Positions 54,501-58,950 of a DNA stretch of 64,000 nt are shown here, in pieces (position 1 is the first letter of the stretch; every line of letters starts with the position of its first letter). Under the pieces are notes generated by a model that ran no database searches, was not told the DNA's origin, and saw nothing but the letters and a program-made list of their open reading frames with translations. Source of the stretch: Oreocharis arfaki (lineage: Eukaryota > Chordata > Aves > Passeriformes > Paramythiidae); NCBI GenBank assembly GCA_013398015.1, contig VZRR01014171.1, positions 1 through 64,000 on the forward strand, read 5' to 3'. Position numbers and translations under genes: made by a program.

Positions 54501-56601
54501 ATGAGAGAGCGCATTTCATGCTTGTTTCCCGTTTAGGTAATAGTCTGTGTGCTTGGCTTCTTTTAAAGAAGATAGTATCATACTGTATGTTAGGCTTTAT
54601 CACAAGGACAAATACACACTGCTTGAGTTTCACTTCTGGACTGCTTAGCTGAAATGCAAATCATTGGGAAAAATGTATACTGGTATGTCAGAGAAATTAA
54701 AATAAGAAAAATGTAGCTGGTATCTACTGTGGTTTGAATTAAGAGTTTGGGCCGAAGTCAACCATTGTTTCGGAGTAATTCAGTGCAGTTCAGTGTAGTG
54801 GCCTAAGCTGCACCAGCATGCGAGCAGAACTTTGCTCCTTGAATGTTCTTGAAGCATCTGCACAGAAGGGCATTTTTTTGGCACTCTGTATTATGGGAAA
54901 ATTATTTATGTGTCTGATACAAGACTTTTAGATATGTGTGAATGCCATTTCTAGTAATTATCATGAACAAGTGGAAAGGAAATTACAATGAATGAAGCCA
55001 ACATGGGAGAATTTTGGTCAATGTGTATTTCTAATCTGCAAAATGTTGTTGAAGTCAATGCTTCTAACCTCTGTATTCTACTATCAGATTTGTTTTACTT
55101 GCTTCATTTTTGTTCATTAAATGTATTTCTTTCATTGCAGATCAAAACATCTGTCATTTGGTCCACCCCAAATGTCTCCTTTGAGATCCCTTTATGGGTT
55201 ATAATACTAGCTATACTTCTTGGACTACTAGTACTAGCTCTGCTGACCCTAGCTTTATGGAAGGTATGTTGCATTATTTCTGTTACTGTTGCCTTAAAAA
55301 AAACCCTGATCGATACTGGAGGATACTAACAGATAAAAAGAGAGGCTAGAATTTTGTGATCTTTAACAGTTTGGAGCAAAAGAAACAGTACACGTGTCTT
55401 TTTTGTTTTGGCCTTTCTGACATGCTAGTGTCATTGACCTTTATGCAGGGAGCTTGTTTTCAAAGTGCTCCTTTATTACTGAAGTCCGGTTATAAATGGG
55501 CATACAGAGTTTGGCTCTGTTTCCCAAGACCTATGATCCTCTATTTCAGGATGTTTAGGTTCAAAAAGAAGTTACTCTGACTTTGTTTTCTCTGAATAAT
55601 TCAGGAATTTCCAGTTTTTGTGAGCATGGAACAGCACTACCAGTTCTGAGAATTAATTTTTAGATTTCCTTTTATATTAATATATCATATATTTTGGTTT
55701 TTAAAGTGTTCTATTTTTGTGTTGGTTGTTACACTCCCTTCACAAGTTTTAAGACAAGTTACTGGAAACTGCCAGTGTAGCTTTTGTCCATCCTCTCAGT
55801 TCACATTAAAAATAAGATTGAAGTAATTCCTTAAGTTAGGATATGGCTCATCTGTCTTTAGCTGCCTAAAGGTTATGGTTAGGTATACAGCCTATGCTAA
55901 CTTCCCAACTTCACCTAGTCAGGTAACAACAGCAGCAAAAAGCTATGTCTAAACATGTAAGGAGGAGAGAGATTGCCTTTTGGTAATTACCTTTTGGTGG
56001 TACCTTCTTTGACCACTTGTGAACTTTTAACCTTGCAATTAAAAGAGTGACTTTAGGCAGTTAAAGTAAGGTAAGAGGAATCTCATCTTTAGTGATCTTT
56101 AGACTTAGGTCACAATACTGTACTGTGGACATTTCCCAACACATATTACACCTCTCTTATTATTACTGCTTGTCAGTCGAAATCTCTTTTCTGAATGAGC
56201 ACCTTGCTGAACTGAGATGAGCAGATTTCTCATTCACATCAGTCTATATTAGCATACAGACCAACTTTACATCTCCTGGGAAGACATCTGTCATATAATT
56301 TGGATTTTTAAAGCTATGCTTTGGAACTCAACGCCTTGCATTTAAAACTTTCATAGGGTATGATTTGGATAGAAACAAAACACCTTCACAGTCTATCAGC
56401 CTGCCATACATTCTGTCTGACATTTCAGGTTGCCTGAGTGAAGAATCAAACTGCAGCTGAGTGTTCCTGTGGTTGTCTTACCATGACATTGCTTCTGTTG
56501 ATTGTTTTCTGCAGTGTGGCTTCTTTGACAGAGCTAGACCTCCTCAAGATGACATGGCTGACAGGCAACAGCTGACAAATAACAAGACTACTGATGCATA
56601 A
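380..56601 (+). CDS. ITGA8: Integrin alpha-8, 3' half of gene (14 exons, C-terminal about 525 residues)
   Basis: Spliced coding region: 380-534, 1710-1847, 2309-2376, 3335-3482, 9927-10019, 15585-15664, 18580-18660, 23960-24065, 25865-26023, 30313-30438, 33249-33362, 46226-46327, 55141-55263, 56515-56601. All introns are GT-AG and all phases agree. Residue numbers here are local, 1 being the split codon at 380. Seen: thigh remainder 1-104; genu CGEDNLC 105-111; calf-1 then calf-2; dibasic cleavage motif RRR-DV at 367-371; transmembrane helix about 476-497; tail starting CGFFDRARPPQ at 499. There are nine extracellular N-X-S/T sites (69, 80, 183, 244, 300, 359, 386, 434, 468). Known: alpha-8 pairs with beta-1 at the cell surface, binds RGD ligands such as nephronectin, and is needed for kidney development. 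The ligand-binding propeller is upstream of this window. The tail and the WEP-acidic-EEEVGPLVEHIYE block match alpha-8 rather than alpha-V or alpha-5. The reading frame is intact, so it appears functional. Confidence 0.96.
535..1709 (+). other. ITGA8: ITGA8 intron, 1.2 kb
   Basis: The donor is gtaagt and the acceptor cactcacag. The only structure noted is the interleaved inverted repeats at 781-839. No repeat family was recognised. Confidence 0.9.
781..839. repeat. Two interleaved inverted repeats
   Basis: GAAGAGTGT (781-789) pairs with ACACTCTTC (822-830), and GAATTTC (791-797) pairs with GAAATTC (833-839). The arms are ordered A-B-A'-B', so the two stems cannot nest; as RNA this would be a pseudoknot-type arrangement. 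Confidence 0.75.
1710..1847 (+). CDS. ITGA8: ITGA8 exon (thigh domain, DETEFRDKLSPI block)
   Basis: 138 bp, 46 codons, phase 0 at both ends. The acceptor is cactcacag and the donor gtatgg. It starts DETEFRDKLSPIN, strongly conserved between alpha-V and alpha-8, and ends ...VKPILNYYQKSSLAEQ, which resembles alpha-8. It carries two N-glycosylation sites (NYS and NLT). The exon is symmetrical, so skipping it would keep frame but remove part of the thigh fold. Confidence 0.96.
1848..2308 (+). other. ITGA8: ITGA8 intron, 0.46 kb
   Basis: The shortest intron in the window, with donor gtatgg and acceptor taatacag, which has a poor pyrimidine tract. Nothing else was seen. Confidence 0.9.
2309..2376 (+). 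CDS. ITGA8: ITGA8 exon (genu, thigh/calf-1 junction)
   Basis: 68 bp. It starts in phase 0 after taatacag and ends two bases into a Pro codon before gtaagt. It encodes AYILVDCGEDNLCIPDLHLSAM. The CGEDNxC loop is the genu, the bending point of integrin alpha legs; in alpha-V this loop holds a divalent cation and closes with a disulfide (established for that family). Both cysteines and the acidic residues are present here. Confidence 0.95.
2377..3334 (+). other. ITGA8: ITGA8 intron, 1.0 kb
   Basis: The donor is gtaagt and the acceptor gttctatatag, with a short pyrimidine tract. No repeat or other gene was recognised. Confidence 0.9.
3335..3482 (+). CDS. ITGA8: ITGA8 exon (calf-1)
   Basis: 148 bp. 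The first base completes the Pro codon split by the previous intron, and the end is a codon boundary before gtaaag. It contains IIGEENFVMLIINPRNDGEG and then AYEAELHIKIPPEADYTGVERNNK. The N(E/D)GEGAYEAEL string is a hallmark of calf-1 in the alpha-V/alpha-5/alpha-8 group, and PEADYxGxERNNK matches alpha-8. Confidence 0.96.
4795..5241 (+). mobile_element. CR1 LINE 3' fragment, internally deleted
   Basis: It begins with a decayed form of the CR1 ORF2 end (ggctggacatgagtcatcaa, then a gcccagaaagcc...cctgggctgcatc block), jumps near 4910-4930, and continues with the CR1 3' UTR: a ttagattagatattaagaaa block, gtgagggtggtgatgcactgg, gatgatctttaaggttcc and the ending ccattctatgattt. The fragment is too decayed to code. 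Confidence 0.88.
5968..5987 (+). repeat. Tandem 10-mer, two copies
   Basis: AGTATAAATG occurs twice head to tail with no spacer. It is probably a small local duplication. Confidence 0.85.
6648..6693 (+). repeat. Imperfect tandem duplication, about 23-bp unit
   Basis: tagagaaacaca-cttt-aagtgc (6648-6669) is followed by tagagaaacaccttaagtgc (6674-6693). The second copy lacks three bases. It lies in intronic sequence. Confidence 0.8.
9927..10019 (+). CDS. ITGA8: ITGA8 exon (calf-1)
   Basis: 93 bp, 31 codons, phase 0 at both ends. The acceptor is tgttgcag and the donor gtaagg. It encodes ALRVLSCDYKMENETR and then MVVCDLGNPMVAGAN. Two conserved calf-1 cysteines (LSC and VVC) and the CDLGNPM motif are present. 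NET is an N-glycosylation site. The preceding intron is 6.4 kb. Confidence 0.96.
10020..15584 (+). other. ITGA8: ITGA8 intron, 5.6 kb
   Basis: It holds a short perfect hairpin (11240-11262) and an A-rich tract (12807-12840). No recognised mobile element was seen. The stretch 15130-15430, just before the next exon, is richer in GC than its surroundings but has no recognisable coding. Confidence 0.9.
11240..11262. repeat. Perfect 8-bp hairpin
   Basis: GTAGTCCC (11240-11247), a 7-base spacer, then GGGACTAC (11255-11262). The stem is GC-containing and perfect, but too short for a microRNA precursor. Confidence 0.8.
15585..15664 (+). CDS. ITGA8: ITGA8 exon (calf-1)
   Basis: 80 bp. The acceptor is strong, with a pyrimidine tract ending ctttctcag. 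It encodes FSTGIRFSVQHFENADFSIS and then FELQIK plus two bases of a Ser codon. It corresponds to the G-L-R-F-(S/A)-V ... F-(D/E)-L-Q-I segment of alpha-V and alpha-8. The donor is gttaga, the weakest match to consensus among these introns. Confidence 0.94.
15665..18579 (+). other. ITGA8: ITGA8 intron, 2.9 kb
   Basis: The donor gttaga is weak and the acceptor tttttccag is good. It contains an exact octamer ATGCAAAT at 17512-17519 in AT-rich sequence. No mobile element was recognised. Confidence 0.9.
18580..18660 (+). CDS. ITGA8: ITGA8 exon (calf-1 end, start of calf-2)
   Basis: 81 bp, starting with one base of a Ser codon and ending with two bases (GG) of a Gly codon. The acceptor is tttttccag and the donor gtaagt. 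It encodes SNKINPTSNLVHLHINISAM and then AQVQIR; the A-Q-V-(E/Q)-I-R-G motif is conserved in alpha-8. N-I-S is an N-glycosylation site. Its length is a multiple of three and its phases match, so it could be skipped in frame. Confidence 0.94.
19304..19942 (+). mobile_element. CR1 LINE fragment (ORF2 3' end plus UTR)
   Basis: The strings ggtggccaagaaggccaatg and ctcactacaagaaggacatt, and the ending ggttggactcgatgatct, are typical of CR1. The frame at 19416-19634 still reads CR1 ORF2 C-terminal protein (HYKKDIEVLGQVQQRARKLV, then KGLEHESDEEQLRELGVFSL). The element is 5'-truncated, the usual state of bird CR1 copies, and is in the same orientation as ITGA8. Confidence 0.93.
23261..23316. repeat. 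Cluster of two perfect hairpins
   Basis: GTTGCA-TGT-TGCAAC (23261-23275) is followed by CAACATGGC (23292-23300), the spacer TTTAGAT and GCCATGTTG (23308-23316), a perfect 9-bp stem. Both stems lie within 56 bases in an ITGA8 intron. Confidence 0.8.
23960..24065 (+). CDS. ITGA8: ITGA8 exon (calf-2, WEP acidic block)
   Basis: 106 bp. The first base completes Gly, and the exon ends on a codon boundary before gtaaaa. It encodes VSHPPTIILPLHNWEPKDEP and then TKEEEVGPLVEHIYE. This is among the most diagnostic exons: HPP-x-I-x-LP-(I/L)-HNWEP, followed by EEEVGPLVEHIYE, matches alpha-8, whereas alpha-V has a different WEHKENPETEEDVGP segment. Confidence 0.97.
24066..25864 (+). other. ITGA8: ITGA8 intron, 1.8 kb
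   Basis: The donor is gtaaaa and the acceptor ctttgacag. AT-rich; no repeat or other feature was recognised. Confidence 0.9.
25865..26023 (+). CDS. ITGA8: ITGA8 exon (calf-2)
   Basis: 159 bp, 53 codons, phase 0 at both ends. The acceptor is ctttgacag and the donor gtgagt. It contains LHNIGPSAINNTVLHVGWP and then EEFLLYILHIQTHGPLHCQ. The Cys in GPLHC corresponds to the heavy-chain cysteine that, in the related alpha-V, links to the light chain by a disulfide. N-N-T is an N-glycosylation site. Confidence 0.97.
26220..27185 (-). mobile_element. CR1 LINE fragment, reverse transcriptase region, antisense
   Basis: Read on the minus strand, this is CR1 ORF2. Around 26400-26490 it encodes VDKGRTTDIIYPHLEKAFAT and then VPDDILVSMLERHG, a decayed version of the D-(F)-x-KAFDTVPHDIL reverse transcriptase block. 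The frame is broken in several places. It lacks the 3' end of the element, so it is truncated at both ends, and it lies opposite to ITGA8. Confidence 0.92.
28508..28546. repeat. Perfect 11-bp palindrome with adjacent direct repeat
   Basis: AAAGGTTTTCT (28511-28521), a two-base spacer TC, and AGAAAACCTTT (28524-28534) form a perfect inverted repeat. TATAAAGGTTT also occurs twice in direct orientation (28508-28518 and 28536-28546). Confidence 0.85.
30313..30438 (+). CDS. ITGA8: ITGA8 exon (calf-2, heavy/light chain cleavage site)
   Basis: 126 bp, 42 codons, phase 0 at both ends. The acceptor is ctttgtag and the donor gtgagc. It includes QDTPELAAFLYNSTISHYI followed by RRRDVSVAEPHRR. By alignment to the human motif (RKR-DV, from memory) the proprotein convertase cut falls after the third Arg, at base 30390, dividing the precursor into heavy and light chains. 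N-S-T is an N-glycosylation site just before the cut. Confidence 0.95.
30439..33248 (+). other. ITGA8: ITGA8 intron, 2.8 kb
   Basis: The section 31560-32100 is AT-rich with several homeodomain-like TAAT cores. A 132-codon frame at 32359-32757 is low-complexity-like and ends 490 bases before the exon; I judge it to be chance. Confidence 0.9.
33249..33362 (+). CDS. ITGA8: ITGA8 exon (calf-2, light chain cysteines)
   Basis: 114 bp, 38 codons, phase 0 at both ends. The acceptor is tgtgctcag and the donor gtaatg. It encodes NCTNVKCVLISCTVGQLERG and then KSAALKIRSRLWAQTFLE. The three-cysteine C-x4-C-x4-C pattern of the alpha light chain is intact, as is the RSRLWAxTFL motif of alpha-8. Confidence 0.97.
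33967..34419 (+). mobile_element. CR1 LINE 3' fragment
   Basis: It starts gacctgttggagtgatccca gaggagggcc and contains caggttgcccagagaggtgg and gtcccttccaaccca, ending ttctacgattctgt. It is the same general subfamily type as the 4795-5241 copy. No functional coding remains. Confidence 0.93.
43117..43186 (+). mobile_element. CR1 LINE 3'-terminal scrap
   Basis: About 70 bases matching the very end of CR1: ggttggactcagtcatcttg, then gaggtctcttccaatc and tatgattctatggttctg. It lies immediately upstream of a longer CR1 ORF2 fragment in the same orientation. Confidence 0.8.
43200..44700 (+). mobile_element. CR1 LINE fragment, about 1.5 kb, reverse transcriptase region to near the 3' end
   Basis: The frame at 43395-43430 reads WDMEKAELLNAF, and 43831-43857 reads SCQHGFTKG, both hallmark CR1 reverse transcriptase blocks. 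Later parts contain acagatctggagttcagtcctgggctcc and the 3' gatctcatcgatgtgtataa block. Stops and frameshifts interrupt the coding. The order of blocks is normal for CR1, but a segment of the palm/thumb region appears missing near 43950. The boundaries are approximate. Confidence 0.88.
45247..45264 (+). repeat. (ATA)6 microsatellite
   Basis: Six perfect ATA units within the large ITGA8 intron. It is short, and may be polymorphic. Confidence 0.9.
45641..45733 (+). mobile_element. CR1 LINE 3'-terminal fragment
   Basis: It contains gagttggactagttgatctc, cagatggcccttccaacc and the ending attctgtgattctgtg, the CR1 3' end with its octamer-like tail repeat. It is a short, strongly 5'-truncated copy. 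Confidence 0.88.
46226..46327 (+). CDS. ITGA8: ITGA8 exon (calf-2, membrane-proximal)
   Basis: 102 bp, 34 codons, phase 0 at both ends. The acceptor is ataatttcag and the donor gtaagt. It encodes RKNDLYSLSSNVSFKVKSMP and then YKVQPEKLPEGSIA. The RKND-x-Y start and the KLPEGSI end match alpha-8. N-V-S is an N-glycosylation site. It follows the largest intron in the window (12.9 kb). Confidence 0.96.
46328..55140 (+). other. ITGA8: ITGA8 intron, 8.8 kb
   Basis: It contains an antisense solo LTR (51542-51995). The rest has no recognised repeat or gene, including 46.3-51.5 kb and 52.0-55.1 kb. Confidence 0.9.
51542..51995 (-). mobile_element. Solo LTR of an endogenous retrovirus-like element, antisense
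   Basis: On the + strand it starts TGTCATGGTTTAGG and ends near aaattaacccttttctggct followed by ggacccagga, as bird ERV LTRs do when read backwards (from memory: an end of the type ...aattaact...cagctg...ccaggaca). A conserved-looking gatgagataagaataattca block sits in the middle. No internal gag/pol/env sequence lies beside it, so it is a solo LTR or a lone fragment. The short string GACTGT occurs on both sides (51536-51541 and 51992-51997), a candidate target-site duplication; the exact end is uncertain by a few bases. Confidence 0.7.
55141..55263 (+). CDS. ITGA8: ITGA8 exon (transmembrane helix)
   Basis: 123 bp, 41 codons, phase 0 at both ends. The acceptor is tttcattgcag and the donor gtatgt. 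It encodes IKTSVIWSTPNVSFEIPLW followed by a 20-residue hydrophobic stretch ending LALWK. This is the single membrane span of type I integrin alpha chains, and one exon holds all of it. N-V-S just outside the membrane is an N-glycosylation site. Confidence 0.98.
55264..56514 (+). other. ITGA8: ITGA8 last intron, 1.25 kb
   Basis: The donor is gtatgt and the acceptor gttttctgcag. The coding frame of the transmembrane exon stays open for 21 more codons into this intron, to a TAA at 55327-55329. No repeat was recognised. Confidence 0.9.
56515..56601 (+). CDS. ITGA8: ITGA8 last coding exon (cytoplasmic tail and stop)
   Basis: 28 codons plus TAA at 56599-56601. The acceptor is gttttctgcag. It reads CGFFDRARPPQDDMADRQQ and then LTNNKTTDA-stop. 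GFFxR is the conserved membrane-proximal integrin alpha motif that clasps the beta tail; Asp at the fourth position is characteristic of alpha-8, where most alphas have Lys. The PPQ(E/D)DM...QLTN(D/N)KT tail identifies alpha-8. Confidence 0.98.
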   Translation, partial: CGFFDRARPPQDDMADRQQLTNNKTTDA

Positions 56602-57540
56602 AGGAAGAGAGTGACAGTTCAAATCAGAATCCCGCCTGAGACTAGAAACACAATGAGGATTAAATGAAAGATTCCTTCCACCAGTCTTCCTTTGTACCTG
56701 CAAGTGACATAGTGTCAGTCTGATCTATGCAATGTTCTGAGAACATGCCACATGATGGCCATCCTTGCCAAAGAAAGCAACTTTATCACTGCCTTACAGA
56801 CATATTCAATACTGAGCAGAATGTTTATCCATATTCCAGTCAGTCTACGTTTCATCAGATGCTTTTGAGCACGTGTGGTATACTGAGATGCTTCCAGAAC
56901 AAGTCCAAATCTCTCCAGGAGAGAATGCCTTCATTGCTGTATTATCTAGAAGATGAACCAGGACAAACCTTCTGAATGCTACTGTATCATGCAGAATACC
57001 TTTGAAACCTCCCTAAGAACTTCTATGAAATTATGGCTCAGGGAGACAGGCAATATATCAGTACTGTGAAAGTACTTCTGAAACACAAAGGTAGTCTATA
57101 AATAACTTTATAGATGGGGCACAATTATTTATTTTTCCACCTTTTTGGAAAAAGTATCTGATATAATCATCACCATAGATTCTGAGAGAAGAAAGGAAAA
57201 AATAATAGAAATCATGTACTTACATTGCATGTAAATAGAAGAGTAAACCCATTGTACACCCAGAACACAACTTCCTTCGCTGAAAGGTGTTTTGCAAAGC
57301 AGAAGATTTTTTGTGGAACACTTTACAAGATGAGATATAAGATAAGCAAGTACTCCTTGTATCTCCTTCAGCCCAGAGCTGGCAGTATCACACCCAGATA
57401 ACTAAATCCATGCACAGTATAGAGCAGGGATGAGTTACCCTGTCCTTACTTTGCTGATGGCTGGCAGCTGTCAGGATGCAATCATTTCTGAAACACTGTT
57501 TTAAATTATCGCAGCTACACTAATGATATTGAAAAGGCTT

Positions 57541-57559
57541 GGGGGGGTTGGGGCTGGGG
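57541..57559 (+). promoter_or_regulatory. G-quadruplex-forming G-run cluster in 3' UTR
   Basis: A run of seven G, then TT, four G, CT, four G. The seven-G run can supply two G-tracts, giving four tracts of three with short loops. It lies on the coding strand inside the probable ITGA8 3' UTR, so it would also be present in the mRNA. Confidence 0.5.
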
Positions 57560-57723
57560 TAAATTTTCTTGGCCATTGCCCTGTTACTTGGTTGAAATTG
57601 CTTCTTAAAATGGAACGGCTACTGCCATAATTGTTCACCTAAAGAAATCTTTGTCTTTTTCATTTTACAATCTACAAGCTGGCAGCATCTTAAAAGTAAT
57701 GCTTTTGGCAAAGTTTAGGGCTT

Positions 57724-57729
57724 AATAAA
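57724..57729 (+). promoter_or_regulatory. Candidate proximal poly(A) signal AATAAA
   Basis: An exact AATAAA hexamer about 1.1 kb after the ITGA8 stop, followed by a T-rich stretch (attattttttt) that could act as a downstream element. It would give a short 3' UTR isoform. Confidence 0.4.
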
Positions 57730-58921
57730 ATTATTTTTTTAAGTAAAGTCTTGCAGGAAAGGGTAGCAGGATTTGTATTTATGCAGAAAAATAGGATGCC
57801 AGCCAGCCAAGCATGAACAAAAAGAAGAAAAGAGATTTTGAGGTAAAGAGTAAAAATATACACTTAGTATTTATTATTTTTTTCCTGGTTTAGGGTTCTG
57901 AAGAAGTGATGTTTCTTTCACGTCTATCAGCAAATGGTCTTTATCTCAGCAAGGGCTCTAAGCCCTGATCTGTGCAAATTTGTATGTGAAAGCTTGAGTC
58001 TTTCAGTGCTGCCTGTGAGTGTGAAAGTAGCTATATTGTGTAAACTTTAGGAGGGATTGTTCATTTTATGAAACATACACACCACTTGCCTTCTCCTGAG
58101 TTCCTTTTCTTGCCAATCCATTTCAGCTTTTCATCTGGTAAATGGCCTCATCCATTCTGCCACTTTTTGTCTCCTTTTAAACAACTGCCCTTCTGCTTCC
58201 TAATACTTCAAGATAGCAGTAGTCATGAGACATTGTCATTTCTGCCGGTCTGACATGAGATTTTACAGTTTTATCATTTCTTGCATGGAGACTGACCTGG
58301 GAAATCCAAGCAGGAGCTGTGTTCCATCTTCACATCTAAGGCAAGTTTTCAAGAAGACCTTTATGGAGTCTTTAGCTTATCAGATGCAGTGTGCTCAGGT
58401 CACAAGACTTCCTGAGAGGAGACACGTGCCTCTGAACATGGGAGTGAAGCACCTCTGAGCTTCACACAAGCGAGCACCTCTGTTTCCTAGGGATGGGGAG
58501 GCCTGACAACTTCCCAGTCCCCCAGAAAACCATTAACAGACTCCTTCCCCCAATGGTTTTGAGCTGCTCCCTTGTAGATTAGAGATGACAGCTGATAAAT
58601 ACCACCACAAAGCACACCTGTCCTATATTGGCACACCTCTGTATCCCATCCATTCCAGGCAAAATCATCCTTCCATGAAAAAAAAGTGAGCTTCCAGCTT
58701 TTGTAAATATTTAATTGTTGTGTGTAGCAGCTTCAAAAATAATATCAGCAGCTCATTGTAGTCACATCATCTGCACAACTCTGATGAAATAGCACCATAA
58801 GGAGATACTGAACATAGGACTTCTGTATGTGCAATACTTTGTATTTCTTATATACCTGAAGCATGTTTACACTGGCATTTGTGGTTTTTTTTAAACTTTT
58901 GAATATACTGATAATGATTAC

Positions 58922-58927
58922 AATAAA
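58922..58927 (+). promoter_or_regulatory. Candidate distal poly(A) signal AATAAA
   Basis: An exact AATAAA about 2.3 kb after the stop, with A-rich sequence downstream and a short GT-containing stretch (cagtgctgttc) around 58968-58978. This is my preferred transcript end, without RNA evidence. Confidence 0.45.
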
Positions 58928-58950
58928 GGAAAAAAATGAATACGGAAAAA

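Larger units (their letters stand above)
56602..58950 (+). other. ITGA8: ITGA8 3' untranslated region (3' end estimated)
   Basis: The sequence after the TAA has no frame worth reporting. Canonical AATAAA signals lie at 57724 and 58922; I choose the second as the main end because it is followed by an A-rich stretch, but this is a guess. It contains AU-rich patches (around 57126 and 57865) and a G-run cluster at 57541-57559. A longer UTR ending near 60.4 kb (AATAAA at 60362) cannot be excluded. Confidence 0.5.
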
